Origin: Myroides odoratimimus
Lineage (GTDB): Bacteria > Bacteroidota > Bacteroidia > Flavobacteriales > Flavobacteriaceae
Length of the DNA stretch: 64,000 bases
Direction: 5' to 3'
Assembly (NCBI RefSeq): GCF_030326305.1
Contig: NZ_JACAKB010000010.1
Location: forward strand, 51,333 to 115,332
The position numbers and the translations under genes are program-made. The first letter of the stretch is position 1. Each line of letters starts with the position of its first letter. This document shows, piece after piece, positions 53,944 through 63,273 of this stretch. Below the pieces are notes generated by a model. That model did no database searches. It worked only from the letters and a program-made list of their open reading frames with translations, and had not been told where the DNA came from.

Positions 53944-53973
53944 AAACGCCTATTTATTTCTAAATAGGCGTTT
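53944..53973 (+). terminator. Terminator of operon copy 2
   Basis: AAACGCCTATTTA (53944-53956) pairs with TAAATAGGCGTTT (53961-53973), four-base loop, then GTTTTTTG. The following spacer to 54177 shows no gene. Confidence 0.85.
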
Positions 53974-54177
53974 GTTTTTTGACTGATACCTTATGACATT
54001 TTCTAGGTTTATTTTTGCAGTAGAATAATGAAGATGAAGAGGGAGTTTTTCATAATTTAAATGTAAATGTTATTGAAGGATAAGCTATTTTTAGTTTATC
54101 CTTTTTTAATTGTAGAATATAGAGTAGAGTTGAGGTAAAAGGCGTAATTTAGATGTTCATCAAAAAAATGTAGAGTC

Positions 54178-55923
54178 ATGGCTTTAAAGATTTATCCGGA
54201 GTACCCTCTAGATGAGCTCGAGCAACTTTTTATAAATGGGAACAAGGTTCCTTATGGAGAGTTTTTAATATATGGAGATATTGTAGAATCTCTGTCTAAA
54301 AGCCCTCATGATTGGTATGTATGGTATAGTATGAAACTTCCTTTTCATGATAACTCTAAGATAAAAAGGGCTAAAGCGGATGCTGAGCTTGACTTTATCA
54401 TTGTTTCTAAATTTGGAATTATAGCGCTAGAAGTTAAAGGGGGAAATATTTTTGTTGACCAAGGACGTTTCTGTTTTAAGGATGGTAAGCGTAAAAAGTG
54501 GTTAAACCAAAATCCTTTTGAACAGGTAAAAGGCTATAAATACACTTTGATGAATAAAGTGTTCCCTAGCTTTAAGCATGTATTATTCTGTGAAGCAGTA
54601 GCTTTTCCAACTACTAAAATTGCCATAGAGAATACTATTTATGATAAGAATCTTATATTTAGTGACTATACTCGACGCAATAGATATAAGAATATTGAGA
54701 AATTTCTATTACATATATATGATTATTCTAGGCAAAAATTAGAGAATACACATCCTATTAGATTTAATCATTTATCGAAAGCAGAATTGGATAATATTGT
54801 GAACACATTTAGTCCAATGATTCAAGACACTAATGTATTCCAATCTAGAGATTCTTTAGAATGGTTGAAAGAACGAAATTTAGAGATACTGTACTCTCTA
54901 GCTGAAAACCCACGTCTAATGATAGAGGGGGCACCAGGTACAGGTAAGACTACTATGGCGATGGCTTATAGTGAGATGCAGGTAGGAAGACAAGGGATAT
55001 ATCTGTGTTGGAACTCACTCTTATGTGCTTATAACGAACAGAGATTTAAGGCGAGTAATGTTCGTATAGATTGTATTACATTCACACAGTTTGTGATGAA
55101 GTATTTACCAGATGTTACTGAGCGTGACCTATTATACATTGAGCCAGAGAAATTTGCAGATTATATTAGAAAGACAATTAGTCATTTAGAAGAGATTGAC
55201 CAACTGCCTAACTATGATTATATGATTGTAGACGAAGCACAAGATTTGTTTGATCGTAATCTCCATTTAATGATGCATAAGTTATGTGGTAATCACAATG
55301 GAATGAAACAAGGAAATATTATGCTTCTTTATGATTTAGATCAAAGTTTCTCTCTTTTTGGACGTGATGTATCAGATTATGCTTATTTCTTAAAAGAATA
55401 TTTTACGCATTTTAAGTTGCATAAAGTGAGACGTAGTGCTCAGAAATCTCAGATTCGTCTGATAGCAGAACATATTCAGACACATCCAGAAGATTGGGAT
55501 GAGATTAGTGTTCATCAGCAAGAATATGACGAAATCGAATTGCGTTCATTTCACGATCAAGTGACTATTAAAGAGGCAATGGAAGAAGTAATACATAGTA
55601 TCAATGATTCTAGTTCTTCATTAAATGCTGAGGATGTAATTGTATTAGTACAAAGTAAAGTATGGCAGAGAAGGAATAACGTAGCTGATTTAATTCTAGA
55701 ATTGGGGATGGAAGAGCTTACAGTAGATAATCTAACATTAAAACCTAAGAAACTCCAGTATACTACAGCCGTTAAGTTTAAAGGATTAGAACGTAAGAAT
55801 GTTATTCTTTTAGTAGATAAGCCTAATAAACTAACTCCTTATGAATGGTATGTGGGATGTACACGTGCTATGGATAATCTTAGTATTTGGCAACTACATA
55901 CTTATAAAGAACATGAGGGCTAG
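54178..55923 (+). CDS. NERD-domain nuclease-helicase (UvrD-like)
   Basis: The N-terminal NERD nuclease-like domain (about 40-170) has AKADAELDFIIVSKFGIIAL followed by EVKGG, the D...ExK core of restriction-like nucleases. A superfamily-1 helicase follows: Walker A MIEGAPGTGKTTMAMAY (about 252-268), Walker B YMIVDEAQDLFD (about 351-362), motif III LLYDLDQSF and the C-terminal VKFKGLERKNVILLV with YVGCTRAMDNLSIW. The 581 residues match known NERD-helicases. It acts on DNA or RNA in the cytoplasm, for repair or possibly defence; no other defence gene is adjacent. Confidence 0.88.
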   Translation: MALKIYPEYPLDELEQLFINGNKVPYGEFLIYGDIVESLSKSPHDWYVWYSMKLPFHDNSKIKRAKADAELDFIIVSKFGIIALEVKGGNIFVDQGRFCFKDGKRKKWLNQNPFEQVKGYKYTLMNKVFPSFKHVLFCEAVAFPTTKIAIENTIYDKNLIFSDYTRRNRYKNIEKFLLHIYDYSRQKLENTHPIRFNHLSKAELDNIVNTFSPMIQDTNVFQSRDSLEWLKERNLEILYSLAENPRLMIEGAPGTGKTTMAMAYSEMQVGRQGIYLCWNSLLCAYNEQRFKASNVRIDCITFTQFVMKYLPDVTERDLLYIEPEKFADYIRKTISHLEEIDQLPNYDYMIVDEAQDLFDRNLHLMMHKLCGNHNGMKQGNIMLLYDLDQSFSLFGRDVSDYAYFLKEYFTHFKLHKVRRSAQKSQIRLIAEHIQTHPEDWDEISVHQQEYDEIELRSFHDQVTIKEAMEEVIHSINDSSSSLNAEDVIVLVQSKVWQRRNNVADLILELGMEELTVDNLTLKPKKLQYTTAVKFKGLERKNVILLVDKPNKLTPYEWYVGCTRAMDNLSIWQLHTYKEHEG

Positions 55924-56124
55924 TAAATATCTATTATTTTTGTAATTAAATTTAACCCAGAATATGAAATAGATGTATAAACAAGTAGTAATCATGTAAA
56001 ATAACTTTGAATTAATGGCTTCAGTGTGCTATAGCATAGTTTTGTTACGATTATAAATGCATGAAATTAGAATTCATTGTGTATTGTATTATTGCTAGTT
56101 TAGGTTTAGAATAGAGAAATATTT

Positions 56125-56559
56125 ATGAGTGTAGCAGAATTATTAAGGAAAAGAAAAGAACAGTTAGAAAAAAAGAATAGAGAAGAGGGGACTAAATATT
56201 TACAAGAATATGTGAATAAGGATGGAGTGATCTTATTACCTTCAGGTGTAGCTTATGAGATTATAGTATTAGGTAAAGGTGATAAAGTTGACCTTTCTGA
56301 TCGTATAGTGTGTCATTATCATGGTACTAATATAAATGGAGAAGTTTTTGATAGTTCTATTAATAGAGGGAAGCCTGCTTCTTTCGATTTGAATAAACTA
56401 ATTTTAGCTTATCAGCAGGTTGTCCCACTATTACCAATAGGAACTAAATTTAGAATGGTTACACCTCCAGAATGCGCTTATCGTGACCAACATATTAGTA
56501 AAGAGATAGGTCCATATAGTACTCTTATATTTGAAGTAGAATTATTAAATAAACTTTAA
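56125..56559 (+). CDS. FKBP-type peptidyl-prolyl isomerase
   Basis: It has a short basic helix (about 1-30: AELLRKRKEQLEKKNREEG) and an FKBP domain (about 35-144) with IVCHYHGTNINGEVFDSS, a flap AYQQVVPLLPIGTKFRMVTP and the closing STLIFEVELLN. No signal peptide is present, so it is cytoplasmic, unlike many FKBPs of this phylum. Some active-site aromatics are replaced, so the activity may be weak. It is a single gene with its own terminator. Confidence 0.9.
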   Translation: MSVAELLRKRKEQLEKKNREEGTKYLQEYVNKDGVILLPSGVAYEIIVLGKGDKVDLSDRIVCHYHGTNINGEVFDSSINRGKPASFDLNKLILAYQQVVPLLPIGTKFRMVTPPECAYRDQHISKEIGPYSTLIFEVELLNKL

Positions 56560-56572
56560 TAGTAAATAAATC

Positions 56573-56601
56573 AAAAGCCACCCTTAAAAAAGGTGGCTTT
56601 T
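56573..56601 (+). terminator. Terminator of the FKBP gene
   Basis: AAAAGCCACC (56573-56582) pairs with GGTGGCTTTT (56592-56601), nine-base loop, T-run. Confidence 0.9.
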
Positions 56602-56783
56602 TAACAATAAAAAAGATTTAGGGCTACTATTCTTCATTTTTTTAGCTTGAAGATGAGCAATGTGTTTTTGCAGATATCTGCAATTGTAACTTTTTAGTAA
56701 AGTTGTTTTTTATGTTCTTGTACAAAGTTAGTATGAGTTATTTGATTGATTATAAAACAATTCAAACATCTTTGTATGATTAT

Positions 56784-57659
56784 TTAATTTTTTCGATATT
56801 GATTAGGAGTGAGTAATGTATATTTCTTAAAAAAGCTAGAAAAGTACGTTGGGTATTCAAATCCTAAACAATAACCTATCTCAGCTACACTCCATGGTTT
56901 AGATTTTAATAATTTTTGTGACTCTATTAATATCCTTTCTTGAATACAATCACCAGTACACTTTCCTATTGTCTTCTTTAAAGTATGATTGAGATGATTT
57001 ACATGCACATTAAGCACTTTTGCAAAGTCATTAGGTGTTTTCAATTTGATTACTGTATTTGTTTTTTCAATAGGAAATTGTTTTTCTAACAATTCTAAGA
57101 ATTTTGAGCATAACCTCTGTGGAGCATTTACACCTTGGTCTACTGTATAAGTAGCATTTAGTTTATTACTCTGATGTATTATGATCTCAATGTAATTACG
57201 CATTAATTCATATTTCTGCGCATACTTCTGATTGCTTTCTTCTTCAATTCTTTTAAATACGTAAGAGATAAACTCATCTTGTTGTGGTGTCAAAAGGTAA
57301 ATAGGATTCTCGTGTAAGTGAGCGAGAATACTTTTTAATAAATGACTTTTATACCCTAAGAAACTACTATTAAATAAACAGTAATATCCTTCTGGTTTCT
57401 CAGATACAGGCTCGAATGTATAGTGCGATACTGGGTTAGAGAAGAATAATGATGGTCCTTCTAACTCGATTACCTTTGTTCCATCAAAGAATTTACTCTT
57501 TGATTTAAGATAAGAAAGCTTGTAATAACTCCTTTTGTTGTAAGGAGAGATTTTCTTTGTTTGATCCCCTTGTTTAAAAATGATGAAATCATCTTTAGCT
57601 GGATTCTTGAACTCCACTATTTTAGAGGGAATAACGATTTTTGATGCTGTGCTTGTCAT
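56784..57659 (-). CDS. AraC-family transcription regulator
   Basis: The N-terminal part (about 1-160) looks like a degenerate cupin-type sensing domain (GPSLFFSNPVSHYTFEPVSE). The C-terminal AraC DNA-binding domain (about 190-291) has FAKVLNVHVNHLNHTLKKTI, WSVAEIGYCLGFEYPTYFSS and FFKKYTLLTPNQYRKN. The 291 residues are usual. The target is unknown; the nearest genes are an FKBP gene and an HxlR gene, neither an obvious partner. Its upstream region is a 525-base spacer. Confidence 0.9.
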   Translation of the reverse strand: MTSTASKIVIPSKIVEFKNPAKDDFIIFKQGDQTKKISPYNKRSYYKLSYLKSKSKFFDGTKVIELEGPSLFFSNPVSHYTFEPVSEKPEGYYCLFNSSFLGYKSHLLKSILAHLHENPIYLLTPQQDEFISYVFKRIEEESNQKYAQKYELMRNYIEIIIHQSNKLNATYTVDQGVNAPQRLCSKFLELLEKQFPIEKTNTVIKLKTPNDFAKVLNVHVNHLNHTLKKTIGKCTGDCIQERILIESQKLLKSKPWSVAEIGYCLGFEYPTYFSSFFKKYTLLTPNQYRKN

Positions 57660-58184
57660 AATGTAGGTGATTTTTAATACGCAAACTCGGTAGGGGAATA
57701 TGAGCTTTGTGTATTGTGTTTATACTAAGTTGTGTTTTTTAAAAGGCTAATCATACTTGAATTTTATGTTAATAATTTGTTGATGTTTTGTTATTGTAAA
57801 ATTAAGAATATGAAATATATCAATGTTGTGTAAAAAGTGTTTTTTATTGTCTTTTTTACTTAAAATGAATTGATTATTATATTTATTGTGTTTTAAAATT
57901 GATTTTTATTCATTTGATTTGCTTATTTGCGTATTTTATTTTTAGGATTTATTACATAGGATTGATTATAATTTAATATTTGAAACATATTATTTTGTAA
58001 TTTATATCATAAAAATTTAAAGTAAAAAATGAGAGTTTTTTGTAATTTGATTGGTTTGAAATGAGAATTTGTAATGAAATGATGCTATGTTTCAATGCTC
58101 AGTTTATTTATTTGAATATCAATTGCACTAGTTTTTTCATTATAAAGGGATTTGTGTAGCTTTGTAAGCAAATAAATATGGATT
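57660..58184. other. Long A+T-rich spacer between AraC and HxlR genes
   Basis: It is extremely A+T-rich. The only feature I can support is the -7 element TAGCTTTG at 58157-58164. I see no coding frame over 25 residues with protein character, no clear hairpin and no repeat. It may hold regulatory sites for the AraC gene. Confidence 0.55.
58157..58164 (+). promoter_or_regulatory. -7 element of the HxlR gene at 58185
   Basis: TAGCTTTG matches TAnnTTTG, with the ATG 21 bases downstream. A -33 match is unclear. Confidence 0.45.
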
Positions 58185-58499
58185 ATGGCTAAAAGCGATG
58201 AGAGAACTACTAAGTGCCCAGCAGAAGAATTACTAAAGACTCTCGGGGGTAAATGGAAAGTTCATATCATTCATATTACGGAAGAGGAACCTAAAAGGTT
58301 TAGAGACTATATGCGCTTATTAGAAGGTGCTAATAAGCAATCAGTGTCTGTAGCCTTAAAAGAACTAGAAGAAGATGGATTCTTAATTAAGAGTGTAATT
58401 AAAGAAAGACCATTACATATCGAGTACTCACTCACTGAGAGAGCTAAACTCGTTATTCCTGTATTGGATAATTTATATAATGCATTACAGGTTACGTAA
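58185..58499 (+). CDS. HxlR-family winged-helix regulator
   Basis: It has 104 residues, with the family Cys in TTKCPAEELLKTLGGKWKVH (about 8-27), the recognition part QSVSVALKELEEDGFL and the wing ERPLHIEYSLTERAK. It differs from the regulator at 36366. There is no divergent target gene next to it: upstream lies a long spacer and the AraC gene, and downstream a convergent GNAT gene whose stop overlaps by 15 bases. The target is unknown. Confidence 0.9.
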   Translation: MAKSDERTTKCPAEELLKTLGGKWKVHIIHITEEEPKRFRDYMRLLEGANKQSVSVALKELEEDGFLIKSVIKERPLHIEYSLTERAKLVIPVLDNLYNALQVT

Positions 58500-59012
58500 G
58501 GTTTCTTTTTGGTAGATTAATTTATAGGTGTTGTTTTTTAATACTTGCCTATCGTATAATGTATATCCCATTTTTTCTAATAGTCTACGTGAGGCTATGT
58601 TACATTCATATAGTTGTGCTATAAGTATTTTGGAAGGATGTTTGTGTTGTATAAAGAGCTCTAGGCCTTGTAGTAATTCTGACCCATAACCTTTTTTCCA
58701 ATAATCTTTATACAGAATGTACCCTATTTCTATTTTTTCTTCTTTTTCTTCATATTTAAAAAATAGTACTTCTCCTATTATGTTAGTCTGAGAATTATAG
58801 TCTAACGAAATTTTATAGATACCTAAATTTTCTGTGTACAGTAAGTTGTTTTTGGCATATTTATCTATTAAAGTATCAGATTTCCAGTTGTTTGTGTTAG
58901 AAGGGATCCATTTCATCGTCTCAGGACAATTATGAATCTTTAATAGCTCATCTAGATCTTCTGTTAATTGAATTGTTTCTATTTTTAAGTTTTTGGTAGT
59001 AAAAAGAATCAT
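58485..59012 (-). CDS. GNAT-family N-acetyltransferase
   Basis: It has 175 residues of the RimJ/RimL-like type. The acetyl-CoA-binding region is EIGYILYKDYWKKGYGSELL (about 93-112; the pattern is Q/RxxGxG/A in the shape KGYGSE), followed by ASRRLLEKMGYTLYDRQV. It probably acetylates a small molecule or protein N-terminus. The last 15 bases overlap the 3' end of the convergent HxlR gene. Confidence 0.87.
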   Translation of the reverse strand: MILFTTKNLKIETIQLTEDLDELLKIHNCPETMKWIPSNTNNWKSDTLIDKYAKNNLLYTENLGIYKISLDYNSQTNIIGEVLFFKYEEKEEKIEIGYILYKDYWKKGYGSELLQGLELFIQHKHPSKILIAQLYECNIASRRLLEKMGYTLYDRQVLKNNTYKLIYQKETLRNL

Positions 59013-59275
59013 TTTTTAGTTTTTTTTGTTTCTAATTTGGGTATTGGGGTTAATTATTTTAACATATTCTAGATGATGTTAAATTATCATTGAATCTAAA
59101 AAAATATGATGTAAAATATTGGTATGTATATATCTAAGCCGATTATTATTTTATATATTGTGCACCTCTTAAGTGAAAGTAAAGATCTTAAATGTTATTT
59201 TTAGATACAAATTTTAAGAAATTTTGCGGATCTACTATAGAATAAAACAAATGTTAACTACCTAAAATATAATGA

Positions 59276-60601
59276 ATGAGTAAAAAATCCATCTTTGATG
59301 CAGTAACAATTGGTTTTGCATTGTTTGCCATGTTTTTTGGTGCTGGAAATATAATTTTGCCTCCTATTATCGGATTGTTTACAGAAGGTTCTTGGACTTC
59401 TGCTGTTACAGGCTTTTCTATCACAGCTATATTAGCACCCTTTCTAGGAATAGTAGCTGTATTGATTTCTGGAGACGAATTTACAGATTTAGGTAAACGT
59501 ATCAATAGTACATTAGGATGGGTATTAGCCACAGCTATTATTCTTAGTATAGGACCATTAGTTGCTATTCCTCGTACAGCTGCAACTACTTTTGAGATAG
59601 GGGTATTGTCTGTCTTTCCTGAATTTAGTGCTGTATGGTCTTCTGTTATATTCTTCGGTATTACATTATTACTGTCTATATCGCCTTCTAAGGTAGTGAA
59701 TATTATAGGTAAGTATCTGACACCTCTATTATTAGTTCTTTTAGTGACCATGGTAGTTATTGGTATTGTGAACCCGTTAGATACTTCCAAATTAGTAAAT
59801 GTATCTTATCCAGATCCTTTTAGATTAGGATTTGCTGAGGGATATCAGACGATGGATGTATTAGCATCAGTTATTTATGCTGGTATCATTATTTCTGCTG
59901 TAAAAGCAGCTGGATATGTAAGTTTAAAAGAGAAAACAAAGGTTACTTATATGTCTGGTGCTGTCGCTATCTCTTGTTTATTATTTATATATGGTGGATT
60001 AGTCTATTTAGGGGCAACTGCGGGTTATCCTATTACAGATGATTTAAAGAGAACAGAGTTGCTATTACATATTTCGAACGGATTATTAGGTAGTCAGGGA
60101 ACTTTAGCATTATCACTATGTATAGCATTAGCTTGTTTAACTACAGCGATTGCGCTAGTATGTGCCACAGGTACATTCTTTAGTCAATTAACAAAAGGAA
60201 AACTTAGTTATCAACTTGTAGTAGTCGTTACTTGTATATCTTCTGCCATATTAGCAGTGAAGGGAGTAGATAGTATTATCGATTATGCAGCGCCATTTTT
60301 AGGAATTATATATCCTATTACATTGACATTGATTATTTATATGGTAGCTTTTGGTAAATCTGTAACTAGAAAGGCTCCTTTTGTAGGAGCAATCTTAACC
60401 ACTACAGTTGTTGCATTAATTCAATTTAGCTCTTTTATTGCTTTTAAATATGATTTTATAGAATATTCAAAGTCATCAGAAGAATTTATAAAGTCATTGC
60501 CTTTGAGTAGTTATGACGTACCTTGGCTATTACCATCTTTAGCAGCATTCGTTTTAGTATTTGTTGTTGATAAGATGTTCTTTAAACAAAAGTCAAATTA
60601 A
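59276..60601 (+). CDS. brnQ: Branched-chain amino acid:cation symporter
   Basis: It is an inner-membrane importer of leucine, isoleucine and valine of the LIVCS family with about 12 hydrophobic segments in 441 residues. The N-terminal FALFAMFFGAGNIILPP (about 15-31) is diagnostic, and the proline-rich SIGPLVAIPRTAATTFE segment is also typical. A strong terminator follows. A start at ATG 59276 is used; an ATG four bases earlier meets a stop at once. Confidence 0.95.
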   Translation: MSKKSIFDAVTIGFALFAMFFGAGNIILPPIIGLFTEGSWTSAVTGFSITAILAPFLGIVAVLISGDEFTDLGKRINSTLGWVLATAIILSIGPLVAIPRTAATTFEIGVLSVFPEFSAVWSSVIFFGITLLLSISPSKVVNIIGKYLTPLLLVLLVTMVVIGIVNPLDTSKLVNVSYPDPFRLGFAEGYQTMDVLASVIYAGIIISAVKAAGYVSLKEKTKVTYMSGAVAISCLLFIYGGLVYLGATAGYPITDDLKRTELLLHISNGLLGSQGTLALSLCIALACLTTAIALVCATGTFFSQLTKGKLSYQLVVVVTCISSAILAVKGVDSIIDYAAPFLGIIYPITLTLIIYMVAFGKSVTRKAPFVGAILTTTVVALIQFSSFIAFKYDFIEYSKSSEEFIKSLPLSSYDVPWLLPSLAAFVLVFVVDKMFFKQKSN

Positions 60602-60622
60602 CAAGTGAAGTATAGAATATAA

Positions 60623-60654
60623 AAAAGAAGCCGTCTGATTAGACGGCTTCTTTT
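60623..60654. terminator. Bidirectional terminator between brnQ and the phosphodiesterase gene
   Basis: AAAAGAAGCCGTCT (60623-60636) pairs with AGACGGCTTCTTTT (60641-60654) around GATT. It lies between convergent stop codons only 55 bases apart. Confidence 0.92.
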
Positions 60655-60656
60655 GT

Positions 60657-61598
60657 TTAATTTAAATTAATTTTTTGTCCTTGTACAGGAAAGATATAGT
60701 TAACTTTAAATTCGTTTTGATTAGCTAATTCTTGTTTAATAGTATTTATAGCTGTTCCGCTAGGTTTTAGATGGGTAATGATAATATTCAAATCTTTTAA
60801 GTTTTCTTTACCTACATGATTTGCTAGATTACCCAATTCTTCATTTAGTAGCTTCGGAGTTAAGTGACCGAATAATTTATCTTCTGGTTGACTATTCGGG
60901 AAAGACACTTCGATTAATATTGTCTTAAGATTTTTATTAATAATAAGTGGTGCAATGTATTCCCATATATAATTAAGCTTAGTAGTCTTTTCTACTCTAT
61001 CCGCTCCGGTATCTCCGAAGTAGAGTACATATTCATCATTGTTTTTAATTAATATCGCTGAACTCAATTGCGGGTTGACATGACTCAATTCAAAAACTTC
61101 TGCAGATAAAGTTGTATTCTCTATATTAAAGGACTGGGACGGTTTTACTCTTGTATATTTATATTTGCCTAGAATAGGTTTTTCTCCTTCATTCCCGAAG
61201 TTTGCCCATGATGCATTTGTGAAGTAATTATTCTTGAATATATCAATGACGAAGGGTAATCCATAGATAGGCTTAGACGAGTCCTCAGGAGAGTTTATGA
61301 TTAACCCTGATAAATGGTCTAAATGGCCATGCGATATAAAATACCCTTTGATATAATCACGTAGTACTGTACCATTATCTACTGAAAATGTTTTTGCTTC
61401 AATTGCTTTATTGATACCACTATGTATAGTACCAGCATCTAAAGAGAGATAGCTATTTGTGTTTTCTACACCTATAAGATAAGAAGACAAATTGCTTTCG
61501 TCTCCTCCACCATATACCCCTAGAGGGATGATTTCTAAATTTTGCGATAGACAGAGTGCGCTTGACAGTAACAGTATGCTAGTTATGATTTTTTTCAT
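60657..61598 (-). CDS. Exported class II 3',5'-cyclic-nucleotide phosphodiesterase (metallo-beta-lactamase fold)
   Basis: A signal peptide (1-18, ...SALCLSQ) predicts a periplasmic protein. HGHLDHLSGLIINSP (about 89-103) matches the class II cyclic-nucleotide phosphodiesterase pattern HxHLDHxxGLxxxSP fully; the third metal site is seen in YFGDTG and the last His in IITHLKP. The 313 residues agree with CpdP and yeast PDE1. It should hydrolyse cyclic AMP or GMP, here outside the cytoplasm. A single gene; no cyclase is seen in the window. Confidence 0.9.
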   Translation of the reverse strand: MKKIITSILLLSSALCLSQNLEIIPLGVYGGGDESNLSSYLIGVENTNSYLSLDAGTIHSGINKAIEAKTFSVDNGTVLRDYIKGYFISHGHLDHLSGLIINSPEDSSKPIYGLPFVIDIFKNNYFTNASWANFGNEGEKPILGKYKYTRVKPSQSFNIENTTLSAEVFELSHVNPQLSSAILIKNNDEYVLYFGDTGADRVEKTTKLNYIWEYIAPLIINKNLKTILIEVSFPNSQPEDKLFGHLTPKLLNEELGNLANHVGKENLKDLNIIITHLKPSGTAINTIKQELANQNEFKVNYIFPVQGQKINLN

Positions 61599-61709
61599 TT
61601 TTTTCTGATTTATGCAAATTTACTGTACTTATAAGGATTCTATGTTATTCAGGTGATAATATATTTTAGCTTATATGTGAAGTTACATAGATGTATATCA
61701 TGATTATAT

Positions 61710-62054
61710 TTAGTCCTTGATGACATTCATTACTCTAGTGACCTGATCAGACTTATGTAAGGTTAAACGTACTATACTATCTTCTAACGCAGTCAGATCA
61801 TGTGGGATACCTGGGTCTAATGCGATTAAGTGACCTTCTTTTAGATCGTAAGGCTTTCCTTCTACGCCAAAAGTGATAGCTCCTTTTACGATTTCTACTA
61901 CTATAGGAAAAGAAGTTTTATGCTCTTTCATTTCTTGTCCTTTTTTGAACACAATTCTGATTTCTTTAGAAAAGTCGTTGTCCACAAGTATTTTGATAGC
62001 AGGTTTTTTCTCACCGTATTCTATCTGTTCTAAGAGGTTTTCTATATGTATCAT
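61710..62054 (-). CDS. Small cupin protein
   Basis: It is a single cupin barrel of 114 residues. Metal-binding positions are partly present: QEMKEHKTSFPIVVEIVKGA (His and Glu) and HLIALDPGIPHDLTALEDS (His). There is no DNA-binding part. It may be a metal-dependent sensor or enzyme; I cannot assign a substrate. It is divergent from the flavin oxidoreductase gene at 62229, with 174 bases between. Confidence 0.85.
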   Translation of the reverse strand: MIHIENLLEQIEYGEKKPAIKILVDNDFSKEIRIVFKKGQEMKEHKTSFPIVVEIVKGAITFGVEGKPYDLKEGHLIALDPGIPHDLTALEDSIVRLTLHKSDQVTRVMNVIKD

Positions 62055-62228
62055 ATTATTGAAGTAATAAATTGTTCTATAAATTTACTGATTTTTATTG
62101 AGATAAATTACTGTTTATAAGTTTATTAATAAGTTAAGGTATACTAGGTTGTTAATTTTTTATAACAGCGAATTGCATTCTATTTATTAATGTTATCTTG
62201 TGTCATATCATTTTAATTGAATATCTAT

Positions 62229-63224
62229 ATGAATCATAATATACCATACTCATTCTTAGATCTTGCGATTATAGGAGAAGGGACAACAACAACAGAGACC
62301 TTACAGAATGTTTTAAAAGTAGCACAACATATTGAAAAAGTAGGTTTTAATAGGCTATGGTTAGCAGAACATCATAATATGCCGCATATAGCATCTTCTG
62401 CTACATCTGTTTTAATAGGATATTTGGCAGGCGGAACATCTACATTGAGAGTAGGATCTGGTGGAGTGATGTTGCCAAACCATCCTTCTTTAGTTATAGC
62501 TGAGCAGTTCGGAACTTTAGAGGCTTTATATCCTGGTAGAATTGATCTTGGATTAGGTAGAGCACCTGGTACAGATCAGGCTACAGCTCTTGCTTTAAGG
62601 CGTAATGATGTGCATGCCGCTAACTTTTTTCCTCAACAAATAGAGGAATTAAAGCGCTTTTTTAAAGTGAATGAAGGAGCTAAGGTAAGAGCATTTCCAG
62701 GAGAAGGTTGTGATATACCGATGTGGATATTAGGTTCTAGTACAGATAGTGCCTATTTAGCAGCAGAATTGGGATTGCCCTATGCATTCGCTAGTCATTT
62801 TGCACCAGATCATTTACTCCAAGCGGCTAATATTTATAGAAAGAATTTTGTACCATCTGCACAATTAGACAAGCCTTATTTTATGCCTTGTGTGAATGCA
62901 ATAGTTGCAGATACAAATGGAGAGGCTGAACAACTAGCTACATCATTTTACAAAATGTTTCTAGGAATCATCAGAAATGACAGAAAACCTCTTCAGAGAC
63001 CTTGTGAATCTATGGAAGGCAATTGGACGGACTATGAAGAGTTCATTGTAAAGCAAAAAACATTCTTCTCTTTTATAGGAGACAAAGAAAAAGTAAAAAG
63101 TGATTTATCGGACTTCTTTAACACGGTCGAGGTTGAAGAGATTATGATCACTACTCCGATCTATGGAGTTGAGGAACGCTTAAGAAGTGTTGAATTGTTT
63201 TCAGAGATTATGAAAAATGAATAA
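62229..63224 (+). CDS. Luciferase-like (LLM class) flavin-dependent oxidoreductase
   Basis: The protein begins IPYSFLDLAIIGEG and continues with GFNRLWLAEHHNMPHIASSA, VGSGGVMLPNHPSLVIAEQF and PGRIDLGLGRAPGT, typical of the LLM group without a known substrate (YhbW-like). It has a TIM barrel binding FMN and 331 residues. The start ATG 62229 is preferred over a TTG at 62217, since the family normally starts a few residues before IPYS. The next gene follows after 49 bases on the same strand. Confidence 0.93.
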   Translation: MNHNIPYSFLDLAIIGEGTTTTETLQNVLKVAQHIEKVGFNRLWLAEHHNMPHIASSATSVLIGYLAGGTSTLRVGSGGVMLPNHPSLVIAEQFGTLEALYPGRIDLGLGRAPGTDQATALALRRNDVHAANFFPQQIEELKRFFKVNEGAKVRAFPGEGCDIPMWILGSSTDSAYLAAELGLPYAFASHFAPDHLLQAANIYRKNFVPSAQLDKPYFMPCVNAIVADTNGEAEQLATSFYKMFLGIIRNDRKPLQRPCESMEGNWTDYEEFIVKQKTFFSFIGDKEKVKSDLSDFFNTVEVEEIMITTPIYGVEERLRSVELFSEIMKNE

Positions 63225-63273
63225 TTTTTTTGTTTCTTTATAGTTGAATAATATTAAAAATAACAGAATAGCG

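Noticed and set aside
59254-59790. 178-codon open frame on the minus strand
   Set aside because: It is a shadow of brnQ, whose membrane segments and signature are clear on the other strand.
62217-62228. TTG start of the luciferase-like protein
   Set aside because: The ATG four codons later fits the usual family start and is the better codon.
63244-63273. TTG start ten codons before the lipoprotein
   Set aside because: It would put a polar stretch in front of a complete lipoprotein signal peptide.
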